Position numbers and translations under genes: made by a program | Part shown: piece after piece, positions 1 through 9,619 of the stretch | Layout: every line of letters begins with the position of its first letter | How positions within the stretch are numbered: the stretch's first letter is position 1 | DNA from: Tomocerus qinae | Lineage: Eukaryota; Arthropoda; Collembola; Entomobryomorpha; Tomoceridae | Assembly (NCBI GenBank): GCA_020055645.1 | Contig: CM034546.1 | Span: 76,012,001-76,076,000 of the forward strand | Direction of reading: 5' to 3' | DNA: 64,000 nucleotides | The notes under the pieces: model-generated | Told to the model about the DNA's origin: nothing | What the model saw: only the letters and a program-made list of their open reading frames with translations | Database searches by the model: none

Positions 1-74
1 TTGTCCCCCTTTGAGATATTCTTCTGCGCCTTTCCCGCCTTCTTCGCTGCCTTCCCACTCGTCTTTGGTGGCAT
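1..74 (-). CDS. H2B: Histone H2B, 5' part only (cut by window edge)
   Basis: Only the first 24 codons and two bases are in the window. They encode the lysine-rich N-terminal tail beginning [19 protein letters not shown], identical to the five complete H2B genes further right. The start ATG is at 72-74 on the minus strand, preceded by an AAA-rich leader. The gene runs off the left edge and is divergent to the H2A gene at 839. The histone fold and 3' end cannot be judged. Confidence 0.95.
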   Translation of the reverse strand, partial: MPPKTSGKAAKKAGKAQKNISKGD

Positions 75-838
75 TTTATTTTACTAAGTCAGTTGGAGTT
101 ACTTTATCTAATGGGAGTTCAGTTGCAAGCGATGAGGACGGGGAAGAGGGAATCCCTATTTATACTAAACTGAGTGAGTAAGGAGAACTTCGGTTGAGTA
201 AGGGGAGGCAGAATAGAGCGGGTGACCAAGTTTTGGTTTGTGCACCTAATGCACAGACGGGGAATTTCCTTACTCACGCTCTCCCCGTGAGTAGCTTTAT
301 TTTTGATGCATCTCATTGGCTATATTAAAGGAATTTTTAATTGCCTCCTTTAAACGACGGCTATTATTTTAATGTTATTTTATATATCCAAATTTTAGTT
401 ATATGATTTAGAGAGTGTACCTTTTTCCGTTTTGATGAAGCACATCACATAGTAGCCGGTCTAAAATTAACGATTACTACATCAACATTAAGTCGTCATT
501 TCTACTACATAAATAACTTATCAATGTAATCTTTTTATACCTACAATTAAGGTATAATTTGTAACAACGTGCAGAGGCAAGGAATTTAAAATTTTTTATA
601 TCATGCAAATTATGATTAAATCGGCTTAAAATAAATAAAATAATCGTCATTAGCTCCTCAACTAAATTTCACTGGGGGTTTTCCGAAAGTGAGGAGTTGT
701 GTTCCGTTACTCACGACCCCACTCACTCTACTCAGTCTGTGGGTATAAATACTACGTCCAGATTTCTATGTGTATTCACTCTGCTTTCAGTAACAGTTCA
801 ATATTTCAGTCCTCATTTTAAACTTATACTAATCGATA
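75..838. promoter_or_regulatory. Divergent H2B/H2A promoter
   Basis: This intergenic region serves H2B on the left and H2A on the right. A TATA box for H2B reads TATAAATA on the minus strand (157-164); one for H2A is at 744-751. A CCAAT box lies at 315-319 (ATTGG on the plus strand). Several TTACTC/GAGTAA hexamers flank both TATA boxes, for example near 705-712 and 174-180. The region is nearly identical to 8415-9163 but has small indels around 640-670. The middle part, about 350-640, is AT-rich with no clear motif. Confidence 0.8.
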
Positions 839-1216
839 ATGTCAGGTCGTGGTAAGGGCGGTAAGGTGAAGGGGAAGGCCAAGTCGCGTTCGAGCCGGGC
901 GGGACTCCAGTTCCCCGTCGGTCGTATCCATCGTCTTTTGAGGAAGGGGAATTATGCGGAGCGAGTTGGTGCTGGAGCTCCCGTCTACTTGGCCGCCGTC
1001 ATGGAATATTTGGCAGCTGAAGTTTTGGAGTTGGCGGGTAACGCTGCCCGTGACAACAAGAAGACCCGTATCATCCCTCGTCACTTGCAATTGGCCATCC
1101 GCAACGACGAAGAGTTGAACAAATTGCTCTCCGGAGTCACCATCGCCCAAGGAGGAGTTCTCCCCAACATCCAAGCTGTACTCCTACCCAAGAAAACCGA
1201 AAAGAAAGCCGCTTAA
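839..1216 (+). CDS. H2A: Histone H2A (copy 1)
   Basis: Core histone that pairs with H2B in the nucleosome. The 125-residue product begins [20 protein letters not shown] after Met. It contains the histone fold with the conserved segment [20 protein letters not shown], the acidic-patch helix with NDEELNKLL, and a short basic C-terminal tail ending KKTEKKAA. The length is that of canonical replication-dependent H2A. It has no SQ[E/D] tail, so it is not H2A.X. It is intronless. The coding sequence differs from the 20,030 copy at a silent third base (tcg versus tcc near residue 18). A TATA box lies 95 bp upstream and a stem-loop 40 bp after the stop. Confidence 0.98.
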   Translation: MSGRGKGGKVKGKAKSRSSRAGLQFPVGRIHRLLRKGNYAERVGAGAPVYLAAVMEYLAAEVLELAGNAARDNKKTRIIPRHLQLAIRNDEELNKLLSGVTIAQGGVLPNIQAVLLPKKTEKKAA

Positions 1217-1256
1217 ATAAATGCCCTTTCTTCTCACGCCTGTTAATACAACCAAC

Positions 1257-1294
1257 GGCCCTTTTAAGGGCCACCACATTTTACTGAGAGCAAA
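1257..1294 (+). terminator. Histone 3' stem-loop and downstream element (H2A copy 1)
   Basis: The stem-loop GGCCCTTTTAAGGGCC is at 1257-1272, with a 6-bp stem and a UUUA loop, flanked by CCAAC and ACCACA. The purine-rich downstream element TTACTGAGAGCAAA is at 1281-1294. This is the binding pair for stem-loop binding protein and U7 snRNA, which direct non-polyadenylated 3' processing. Confidence 0.95.
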
Positions 1295-1833
1295 CTGAAA
1301 AGTGTTTATATTGATTAAGTGAGATGGTGATACCATTTTACCATTGTTAGTAAGTACATGCAATATGCCAGCTTTCGTGAGAAGGTCGAAAACATACTTT
1401 AGGACGTCCTATATACCTAAATAGTTTAATATTAACATCAATCAACTGAATAACTAAATAACATTGTTGCTCGGCTTTCCCTAGATTGCATGGCCTTCGA
1501 TGACATTGTGTTTAAAATAATTTACAATCCATAGCTGTTAATGTATAGCTGCTGAGAAGGCTCGCGTTATTGTGCCAGGGCTTTCTTTTATTCTTTTATT
1601 AATTGCTTTTTTACCCACTTAAAACCTTTGCAGATGTTTATTTCAATGAAACTATGTGCTTACTGTACATTCTTGTATATAGATCACTTTTAATGATTTA
1701 TCATAGAGTAGGATTAACTGTTTAAAAATTTAAAATGTTGGGCATAAATTGTACACATCACTTTGCAAATCTATTTTACATCTGTAGAGTGTATCGTATT
1801 ATGCTATATTATAAGCCTGGAGAATATTCATTA
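1295..1833. other. H2A 3' flank, no gene
   Basis: No convincing ORF. The stretch is closely similar to the downstream flank of H2A at 20,486-21,190, and in inverse to 56,290-56,670. It therefore belongs to the duplicated H2A block. The uninterrupted site for the fold-back element at 20,921 lies near 1741-1750. Confidence 0.7.
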
Positions 1834-2807
1834 GGGTTGACTGGGGATAGTGTACGAACTTTTCGTTTAGACGGCTCTATAAAATCAGGTTGAGGGATAT
1901 AAATTGATTTTATTATTTGAATATAATGTGTACATTAGGCGGAGTTGCCATATTTTTATATATAATTTTAATTACTATCAAAACTAACAAAATATATTTT
2001 GTGGATTTCACTTTTTTCGTACACTATACCCAGTACTGGGTATAGTGTACGAACACCTTGGGGATAGTGTACGAATATTATTATTCGATGTTCTCTTCCA
2101 TTATCTAGCGGTTCCATTTCTTAGGATGATTTTACGGATGCTGATGGTGTTATCTTTATTTATTCATGGTCATCGTAACATTCCTAAGTTTTCTATACTT
2201 GTTTTTTCCCGATGCATCAAATGAGGCATTTTAATAGCCATTTTCTATTGTCCATAAACAACCACGGACTAAATGGAGAAATATTTGCAGATGTACCCTA
2301 TGTAATTAATGGGGGGCATTCAGTGATGCTTAACACATCACGTATGGTTAAAAAATAAATGATATTAGCCATAAATGGTCAACCAAATGTTCGTACACTA
2401 TACCCATGTTGTTTCTCGTACACTATCCCCATTATGATTTTTTCGATCTAAATATTTTTCTTAAAAATACTTTCGAAATGATAGTCCCAAAGAGCAATGG
2501 ATGTCATTAATAAAAGCCTATTCTCTGAGTCAGAAAATTCGTACTGCTTAATTGTGTTTAAAAGGGTCTCTGTGCAAAATTTTGTAGAGCCGCTAAAGTT
2601 TACTTTTCGGTATTTTTGTATTCACGGAAGCTAATTTTATTTTTAGAAAAACCAGTATGAACCCGAAATTAACAAATTTTTGTTAACATGTCCTGAAAAA
2701 CATGCTTCGAATTTTGAAAATTTTGCCGACCATAAAATGTCAAGGATTCTATGAAAATTCTTAACCTCGTACACTATACCCATTCGTACACTATCCCCAG
2801 TCTCCCA
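1834..2807 (+). mobile_element. Non-autonomous TA-target DNA transposon, copy 1
   Basis: A 974-bp element flanked by TA on each side (1832-1833 and 2808-2809). The empty site is the homologous H2A flank near 21,200, which reads straight through. Ends resemble GGGAGACTGGGGATAGTG in inverted orientation. It has no ORF of note. The 16-mer GGGGATAGTGTACGAA or its variant GGGTATAGTGTACGAA occurs eight times, sometimes with one mismatch: 1843+, 2016-, 2038+, 2060+, 2390-, 2415-, 2766-, 2783-. An inverted copy sits at 3052-4029. The TA duplication fits the Tc1/mariner group, but the ends are not ones I recognise. Confidence 0.85.
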
Positions 2808-3051
2808 TATAGCTAAATCTACCTGAGTTGGTTTTATTTTTAAATATGTTATGGTAACTGTAGATGTGCAGATTTTTACAATTTTAAGAATTTATATGAA
2901 CATCCTTCAGAAAGCTAATAATGTACAAGCCTGGAAAATATTATTTTAATATTAATGCATTTCCTCTGTACTTTATTACGTTTGGATGCATCACTATGAC
3001 ATAATATTGTGTAAAACATTTGAGCCTCCTCTATCTCTCTTTAATTATGTA
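2808..3051. other. H2A flank segment between two inverted transposons
   Basis: Matches the H2A downstream flank at about 21,195-21,490, apart from a short segment present only in the latter. It is host sequence separating the two inverted copies of the TA-target element. Confidence 0.7.
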
Positions 3052-4029
3052 GGGGAGACTGGGGATAGTGTACGAATGGGTATAGTGTACGAAGTTAAGA
3101 ATTTTCATAGAATGCTTGACTTTTTATGGTCGGAAAAAATTTCAAAATTTGAAGTATGTCTTTGAGGACATGTTAACAAAAAGTTGTTAAATTCGGGTCC
3201 ATACTACATTTTCTAAAAATAAAATTAACTTTCCTGATGCGAAAATTACACAAAAGTAAACTTTTGACACTTTACAAAATTTTGCACGCAGGCAGTTTTA
3301 AGACCATGGAAGTGATACAAATTTTTTGACTTAGAGAATAAGCATTCATAAACGATATCCGATGCTCATTGAGGCTATCATTTTGAAAGTTTTCTATAGA
3401 AAAATATTTTGGTCGAAAAAGTCATGGTGGGGATAGTGTACGAAAAATCAAATGGGTATAGTGTACGAACGTTTGGATGACCCTTTTGGCTAATGATATT
3501 TATTTTTTAACCAGAAGTGATGTGTTAAACATCACTGAGTGCCTCCTATTATTTAAATTGGTTATATCTGCAAATATTTCTCGAATAAGTCGATAGTTGT
3601 TTATGAACCATCGAAATTGCCTATTAAAATACCTCGTTAGATGCATCTGGAAAAAATAATTATAGAAAATTAACAACTGTTACGACGATCATGCAATAAT
3701 AAACATATCACCGTCAGCATCCGTGGCAGCATCCTAAGAAATAAAACCGCTTGATATGGGAATAGAACATTAAAATAATAATATTCGTACACTATCCCCA
3801 AGGTATTCGTACACTATACCCACTACTGGGTATAGTGTACGAAAAAAGTGACTTATATAAAAATATATTTTGTTGGTTTTGATAGTGATTCAACTTATAT
3901 GTAAAATAGGGTAACCGTGCCTAGATATGTATACATTACATTCAAATAATGAAATCAATTTATATCCCTCAACATTGATTTTATAGAGCCGTCTTAACGA
4001 AAAGTTCGTACACTATCCCCAGTCTCCCC
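3052..4029 (-). mobile_element. Non-autonomous TA-target DNA transposon, copy 2 (inverted)
   Basis: A 978-bp copy in the opposite orientation to 1834-2807. It is flanked by TA at 3050-3051 and 4030-4031. The empty site is preserved near 21,484, where the sequence reads TTAATTATGTACTTGATTAC. Terminal repeats begin GGGGAGACTGGGGATAGTGT and are almost perfect. The same 16-mer recurs in inverted pairs, for example near 3060, 3083, 3427, 3454, 3785, 3807, 3828 and 4004. There is no coding capacity. Confidence 0.88.
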
Positions 4030-4494
4030 TACTTGATTATCTCTTTAATTTTACTGACAAATGTTTTGCTAACCATAGGTGCTCAATAAGTTGGTTTTCA
4101 GTTGCAGTGCAAAAAGCCTATCGCTCAATTTTCATTTACATTGTCATTAAAAAAAGTAAGGCCCAACTACCATTTAGTATGCCCTAAAAAGTTTTGGTGA
4201 CATTTGGTTTTGTTTGGAAAAGAGATGCTTTGTATACTGGTGTGTGAATATGAAATGTCAACCTTTTGAGCTACTCTTCTTGTTGATTTTCAATTAATCC
4301 ATAGTAAAATAGCCCTATATATTGCTTATATACATGAAAACTCCCATGAGTACTTTTTAAAGTGCCATACTGTAGATTAAAGCTAGATTTTACCAGAGTT
4401 TCACTAAATGACTTACTTCACTAAATGCATTAAGCTGTAATGTCTGAATTCAGTTATCGGTTAAATATCCAAAAAACAATGATGCTTTTGGTAG
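4030..4494 (+). other. Decayed protease intron
   Basis: Sequence from about 4040 is the reverse complement of the long intron 2 of the minus-strand protease genes (compare 54,360-54,500 and 53,820-54,060). It shows that a full protease gene once followed H2A here. Exons 1 and 2 are not present. Confidence 0.7.
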
Positions 4495-4834
4495 GCACTG
4501 CACAAATTAGCGAATGGGGACTCACCTTTGAATCGCAAGAAATACAAAATAGGCTCCAAGTTGCAAATTAGTATAATTACATTCCTGTCCATTCACTACT
4601 CCTGAAAAAATGGGATTGCAAATCTGTGGTGGAGGCATGAATGATGCTTGCCGGGTGGATTCTGAAGTTATATGTTTCAATAAATGAATAAACAAGAATT
4701 ATCTGTGTGGACTGGTTTCAAGTGGCTCATATTGTCATCTTCTCAGTTCTAATAGGGTTGGAATCTACACAAATGTTACCAAATACATATTATTATCTTG
4801 GATTCAACGAAACGAGAACATCAACTGCTATTAG
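4495..4834 (+). pseudogene. Trypsin-like protease, exon 3 relic
   Basis: Matches the last exon of the proteases at 22,577-22,908 and 53,444-53,781, starting after an intact acceptor (TAG at 4492-4494) and ending at TAG 4832-4834. It is dead. There is an in-frame stop soon after the sequence for QNRLQVAN, a frameshifting deletion across the active-site serine motif (GDSGGPL is broken near 4665-4672), and a stop in place of the KRMDK lysine-arginine region. Exons 1 and 2 are missing, their place taken by H2A flank and transposons. Confidence 0.88.
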
Positions 4835-5145
4835 TCCAGGTATACATAAATGTATTTTAAAGTTCTACTAACTACTACTTATAGGCTGGCTAATTAATAG
4901 GATATATTTTGTTCTATCTAAGGGTATCTAATAGTACCACAGAATGCAATAAATATTAGTGACGCAAATTGTAGTCTAAACATGTTATGTATGTAAAATA
5001 AATTTGAGTGTGTTGACTAAGGTATAATCTATAAGTGTCAGTTTGAATGATTTCTCTAACTCTGGCTCTATTGATTGAGTGGGACAAAGAATAAATAGGC
5101 ATTTCCTTTTATCGAGAATAATGAGACGTATGTGGTGCTACCTTT
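4835..5145. other. Protease 3' flank
   Basis: No gene. It is homologous, in inverse, to 53,180-53,443 of unit B, which lets the insertion point of the next element be placed exactly. Confidence 0.6.
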
Positions 5146-5702
5146 GGCTGAATTTAGGCAGCGGATTATCGTAACCATCGCAACCACCGTAACAATCGTA
5201 ACCGTCGTAACCATCATTTAAAACGTAACCACCGTAACCACCATAAAAACGTAACCACCGTAACCACCGTAAAAAACGTAACCACTATAACCACTACAAC
5301 CATCATACCCTCCGCAACCATCGTAACCACCGTAACCAGCGCAACCACCGTAACCATCGTAACCATCATAACCTTATATTTTATAAGGGAATGCATCGCT
5401 ACTCACATCTCATCTCAATGCTCTAAGATGCCCTTATAAAAGGTTATGATGGTTGGGTGGTTGCGGTGGTTACGATGGTTGTGTGGTTGCGGTGGTTACG
5501 ATGGTTGTGTGGTTACGATGGTTGGGGTGGCTACGATGGTTGCGGTGGTTATAGTGGTTACGTTTTTTATGGTGGTTACGGTGGTTACGTTTTTATGGTG
5601 GTTACGGTGGTTACGTTTTTAATGATGGTTACGATGGTTACGATGGTTACGGTGGTTACGATGGTTGCGGTGGTTACGATAATCCGCTGCCTAAATTCAG
5701 CC
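5146..5702. mobile_element. Fold-back element built of a minisatellite
   Basis: A 557-bp element. It has at least 26 bp of perfect inverted terminal repeat beginning GGCTGAATTTAGGCAGCGGA, and an 8-bp target duplication CTACCTTT (5138-5145 and 5703-5710). Most of each arm is a degenerate minisatellite of the type GGTTACGATGGTTGCGGTGG (5450-5680) and its complement (5165-5370), so the whole could fold into one hairpin with an 80-bp centre. The unoccupied site is near 53,137 in unit B. The two apparent ORFs are repeat translation (valine/threonine or glycine/tyrosine rich) and not genes. Confidence 0.88.
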
Positions 5703-5710
5703 CTACCTTT

Positions 5711-6186
5711 TTTCATTATTCGACTCAATAAATAGAGCCGAAGTTAGAGGGTGCAGGGTTATTGTACATAAGCTTATGGTAATGGTCACGTGGCACCTCG
5801 GGAGCCAAACCTTTCCCTATCTATTAACCATTAAGGTTTTTAATTATGTACCCCAAAGCACTTGCATTAGGGTACGCTTCAAACTTCACATGTAAAGACA
5901 TCCAACAAATACTTCAGTCCTCACCTCAGCAAACACTAACCCTTTCTAAGACAGCACTAAAAACACTATTGGTCCCCTTAATATCCAAATTATGAACAAA
6001 TTATTTAGATTTTCCAAAAAATTGACCGTACCCCAAACGTATCTCAATGGAATATTACGAACTTGTAGCGTACCCCGAACGTACCCCAATGACTTTATTA
6101 TACATTGAATATTCAAAAATACTTCATATTATATAATAAAAGATACATTACATTTTAAGTTTTCTTAGGATGTAATTGCCAAAAGT
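5711..6186. other. Non-coding; clustered GTACCCC motifs
   Basis: No ORF of note. The first 100 bp match unit B 53,030-53,130 in inverse. Between 5850 and 6100 the words GTACCCCAA/GTACCCCGA recur four times and an inverted GGGTACG occurs once. This may be another unclassified insertion. I could not find its ends. Confidence 0.45.
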
Positions 6187-6663
6187 TTATTTAGGCATGC
6201 ATTTATGACCAACTGCGCAGATCCATCCCTCCCCAAAACAACAATCACTGTCCGTCTCGCACCGGCCTCTAGCACACTGAGAGACAGGAATTATCACAAC
6301 CAACGCACTATTACTTTCAATCCTATAACATGAGGTTAATTAAATTTTTGGTTACTCACTAGACTTCCTACGCCCCATTGCGATCGCTTAAATTTGCTGC
6401 TTTCCTCCTCGGGTTCCGATTCTCCCACTGTAACATTATATAATAAAGCCATTTTTTGCATTCTACCGAAAGATTATAATAAAATGTATTTTCAAGTCAA
6501 TCAATCTAGTGATAGACAGCAGAGACAGGATGAATCATGCTAAAACCAGTTTATATTTACGCTAATAGCGAAGCATTTTATTATTTCCCTTACCACAATA
6601 TTTTGTTGAAAGCATAACAGCCAAAATACAGCCAAGAAGAAACCATGCAAATATTTTACACAT
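6187..6663 (-). CDS. Secreted cystine-knot-type small peptide (copy 1)
   Basis: Three exons: 6594-6663, 6360-6427 and 6187-6276. All junctions have GT/AG and compatible phases, giving 75 residues. Exon 1 encodes a hydrophobic signal peptide (MCKIFAWFLLGC...). Exon 2 encodes an acidic spacer rich in Glu with a Lys-Phe-Lys-Arg stretch suited to proprotein cleavage. Exon 3 encodes a 29-residue Cys-rich module, C-x4-C-x5-C-C-x6-C-x5-C, the six-cysteine spacing of inhibitor cystine knots. Family members include antimicrobial, regulatory and venom peptides; nothing here decides among them. It is the most diverged of three copies but keeps all cysteines, so it is probably functional. The orientation is opposite to the neighbouring H2A. 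Confidence 0.72.
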
Positions 6664-7048
6664 CGTGGATTCTGCTATACTTATGTTAACGAATTATGCC
6701 AAAAAGTATGGAGCTTATCAGCAGGTAGGTACAAAAATAATGGTTTTCCCTTAAATACTTCAGAGCTCACCTCCCATCGTACTGAATCAGTCCATCACAT
6801 TGTTTCTAGTTTTATTGTAATAAACGTTCTAATTGTTCTAATTGTTCTAATTGTATAGATTGTTTTTATTTCCGCATACATACGTACATATAAACAATGC
6901 TTGACTTCAATTCCATTTATTCATTTGTGTCGACATTAATTTTAGTTGTCTCAAAAGAGAAAAGTCGATAATGTGTGCGCATATGGATGACTTTGATATG
7001 ATATCACGGTTAATTGTGACAGTAATTGATATATTATTATTTTATACT
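6664..7048. other. Upstream flank of knottin copy 1
   Basis: Homologous in inverse to 35,760-36,134 and 51,430-51,619. It has an AATTGTTCT triplet near 6830-6860. No gene seen. Confidence 0.55.
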
Positions 7049-7224
7049 CAGGGCCGCAGCCAGAAAAAAATTTCGGGAGGGGCACCAAGAAAAAATTAGC
7101 TAATTTTCGCGCGAAGCGCGAAAATTTTAGCGATTTTTTGCGATTTTAGACAAAAATTTCTTTATTTTTCTCGATTTCGGGGGGGGGGCACGTGCCCCGG
7201 TGCCCCCCCCTCGCTGCGGCCCTG
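7049..7224. mobile_element. hAT-like MITE, CAGGGCCGCAGC family
   Basis: A 176-bp element with ends CAGGGCCGCAGC and GCTGCGGCCCTG and an exact 8-bp target duplication TTTATACT (7041-7048 and 7225-7232). The CAGGG terminus and 8-bp duplication are hAT hallmarks. The interior holds a G/C homopolymer-rich stretch and the palindrome TTTTCGCGCGAAGCGCGAAAA. It is absent at the homologous position near 35,760. Confidence 0.87.
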
Positions 7225-7245
7225 TTTATACTATAGTGTCATTAC

Positions 7246-7434
7246 CAAGCACGTATCCAGTGGGGGACCGGGGGGACACAGCACCCCTCCCCTCCTGACT
7301 CTAAAAAAAAGAGTTGTTTTCTTTAAAAAGGCCAAAAATTGCAAAAAATTTTCGCGCTTCCCGCGAATATTTCCTATTTGTGTCATAATTGTTTGGTTGC
7401 CCCGCCCTTGACCAAATTTCTAGATACGTGCCTG
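7246..7434. mobile_element. hAT-like MITE, CARGCACGTATC family
   Basis: A 189-bp element with ends CAAGCACGTATCCAG and GATACGTGCCTG and an approximate 8-bp target duplication (GTCATTAC at 7238-7245, GTCATTTA at 7435-7442). The empty site is GTGTCATTACAATAAT, inverse of 35,740-35,755. It sits only 21 bp from the previous MITE. Confidence 0.78.
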
Positions 7435-7442
7435 GTCATTTA

Positions 7443-7958
7443 CAATAATGCAACTTCATGAAATAATGACATACTATTTTGCCGTGTAAAATATTGTATT
7501 TGATATTATTTGCGTGGACATGCAGCTCACTATTAATTACTTTCCTTAAAAGATCTTTACTCCACAAAATAATATTTTTTGTGACACCTAAATAGATCAG
7601 GCTATCAAGGTTGGGGTCGAGGGTTAACCTACCATAATAAAACCTAAACTATAATAATAATTCTACCTATGTAAACGTATACTTTTGGGGGCAAATCCAC
7701 CTAATGTTTTGTCAAAAAAGGTTAAAAAATAAAAATATTTGTTAAAGTCCACAAAATGTGTACATATGTAAATAGCTTATATCATATCCACTTATTGTTT
7801 TTGTACCAAATAGCAAGCCTATATCCACTTTTTGTTTTACGTACAAAATAGTTTACTTGAAAGGGATATTATGCCTTTACATATTTTTGGTACAAAGCAG
7901 GCACATGCAGAAAATGCCCTTTCACTAGGTTTAAATAAGTATCTAAAAAATTTTTGCA
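7443..7958. other. Non-coding; degenerate 34-bp satellite units
   Basis: Homologous in inverse to 35,490-35,745. At 7790-7860 three worn units of the satellite seen at 34,815 are recognisable (CCACTTTTTGTTTTACGTAC and similar). No gene. Confidence 0.55.
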
Positions 7959-7996
7959 ATTGCTCTTAGTAAAATGTGTTGGCCCTTAAAAGGGCC
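7959..7996 (-). terminator. Histone 3' stem-loop and downstream element (H2B 8 kb)
   Basis: The stem-loop complement is at 7981-7996 and the downstream element TTTACTAAGAGCAAT at 7959-7973. It serves the H2B gene ending at 8043. Confidence 0.93.
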
Positions 7997-8042
7997 GTTG
8001 GTTGTCATATGAAGTGAGTAGGGTAGAGGGTGTGAGGGATAT

Positions 8043-8414
8043 TTATTTGGAGGAAGTGTATTTGGTGACAGCCTTGGTTCCTTCAGAGACGGCGTGTTTG
8101 GCCAATTCTCCGGGGAGGAGGAGACGGACGGCGGTTTGGATCTCCCGGGAGGTGATGGTGGTTCTCTTGTTGTAGTGGGCGAGGCGGGAGGACTCGGCGG
8201 CGATTCTCTCGAAGATGTCGTTCACGAAGGAGTTCATGATGGACATGGCCTTGGAGGAGACTCCGGTGTCCGGGTGAACTTGTTTCAACACTTTGTAGAT
8301 GTAGATTGCGTAAGACTCCTTCCTCTTACGCTTCTTCTTCTTGTCCCCCTTTGAGATATTCTTCTGCGCCTTTCCCGCCTTCTTCGCTGCCTTCCCACTC
8401 GTCTTTGGTGGCAT
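8043..8414 (-). CDS. H2B: Histone H2B (complete copy 1)
   Basis: A core histone of 123 residues that dimerises with H2A. It has the basic tail [19 protein letters not shown] with a [11 protein letters not shown] junction, a histone fold ([40 protein letters not shown]) and the [18 protein letters not shown]-terminal helix that carries the conserved ubiquitylated lysine. I chose the ATG at 8412-8414 because it gives the same protein as all other copies. An upstream in-frame ATG three codons earlier (8423) is not conserved. Intronless, divergent to H2A at 9164. Confidence 0.97.
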   Translation of the reverse strand: MPPKTSGKAAKKAGKAQKNISKGDKKKKRKRKESYAIYIYKVLKQVHPDTGVSSKAMSIMNSFVNDIFERIAAESSRLAHYNKRTTITSREIQTAVRLLLPGELAKHAVSEGTKAVTKYTSSK

Positions 8415-9163
8415 TTTACACACTCAGTAAGTCAAACTTTATCAAAAGAGAGTTCAGTTGCAAGTGATGAGGACAGGAAGAGGGAATCCCTATTTATACT
8501 AAACTGAGTGAGTAACGGAAACTTCGGTTGAGTAAGGGGAGGGAGAACAGAGCGGGTGACCAAGTTTTGGTTTGTGCACTTAATGCACGGACGGGCCATT
8601 TCCTTACTCACGCTCTCCCCGTGAGTAGCTTTATTTTTGACGCATCTCATTGGCTATAATAAAGGAATTTTTAATTGCCTTCTTTAAACGGCTGCTATTA
8701 TTTTAATGTTATTTTATATATTCAAATTTTAATTACTATGATTTAGAGAGTGTGCCGTTTTACGTTTTGATGAAGCACATCACATAGTTTCCGGTCAAAA
8801 TTTAAAGATTACTACATCAACATTAAGTCGTCATTTCTACTACATAAATAACTTATCAATGTAGTCTTTTTATACCTACAATTAAGGTATAATTTGTAAC
8901 AACGTGCAGAGGCAAGGAATTTAAAATTTTTTATATCATGCAAATTATGATTAAATCGGCATAAAATAAAGCTCCGTAGTCCCTCAACTAAAACTCTTCA
9001 GGGTTTTCCGAGAGTGAGGAGTTGTGTTCCGTTACTCACGACCCCACTCGCTTTACTCAGTCTGTGGGTATAAATACTACGTCCAGATTTCTATGTGTAT
9101 TCACTCTGCTTTCAGTAACAGTTCAATATTTCAGTCCTCATTTTAAACTTATACTAATCTACA
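8415..9163. promoter_or_regulatory. Divergent H2B/H2A promoter (second pair)
   Basis: TATA boxes are at 8491-8498 (minus, for H2B) and 9069-9076 (plus, for H2A). A CCAAT box is at 8649-8653. TTACTC/GAGTAA hexamers sit around 8510-8535, 8600-8625 and 9030-9060. It is a near copy of 75-838, so the first two H2B/H2A pairs arose by duplication of the whole pair. Confidence 0.8.
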
Positions 9164-9541
9164 ATGTCAGGTCGTGGTAAGGGCGGTAAGGTGAAGGGGA
9201 AGGCCAAGTCGCGTTCGAGCCGGGCGGGACTCCAGTTCCCCGTCGGTCGTATCCATCGTCTTTTGAGGAAGGGGAATTATGCGGAGCGAGTTGGTGCTGG
9301 AGCTCCCGTCTACTTGGCCGCCGTCATGGAATATTTGGCAGCTGAAGTTTTGGAGTTGGCGGGTAACGCTGCCCGTGACAACAAGAAGACCCGTATCATC
9401 CCTCGTCACTTGCAATTGGCCATCCGCAACGACGAAGAGTTGAACAAATTGCTCTCCGGAGTCACCATCGCCCAAGGAGGAGTTCTCCCCAACATCCAAG
9501 CTGTACTCCTACCCAAGAAAACCGAAAAGAAAGCCGCTTAA
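9164..9541 (+). CDS. H2A: Histone H2A (copy 2)
   Basis: 125 residues, identical in amino acids to the copies at 839, 20,030 and 56,751. Its 5' side matches copy 1 closely, but the 3' flank beyond the stem-loop is unrelated to the other three H2A flanks. The duplication that made this pair ended just after the processing signal. No protease gene follows this copy. Confidence 0.98.
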   Translation: MSGRGKGGKVKGKAKSRSSRAGLQFPVGRIHRLLRKGNYAERVGAGAPVYLAAVMEYLAAEVLELAGNAARDNKKTRIIPRHLQLAIRNDEELNKLLSGVTIAQGGVLPNIQAVLLPKKTEKKAA

Positions 9542-9581
9542 ACTAATCCCCTCTCTTCTCCTGCCTGTTAATAAATCCAAC

Positions 9582-9619
9582 GGCCCTTTTAAGGGCCACC
9601 ACATTTTACTAAGAGCAAA
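9582..9619 (+). terminator. Histone 3' stem-loop and downstream element (H2A copy 2)
   Basis: Stem-loop at 9582-9597; TTACTAAGAGCAAA at 9606-9619. The element is the AAGAGC form rather than the GAGAGC form of copies 1 and 3. Confidence 0.94.

Noticed and set aside
5214-5735. ORFs of 60 and 92 codons rich in Val/Thr or Gly/Tyr
   Set aside because: They translate the minisatellite arms of the fold-back element; no start context, signal peptide of sense or conservation.
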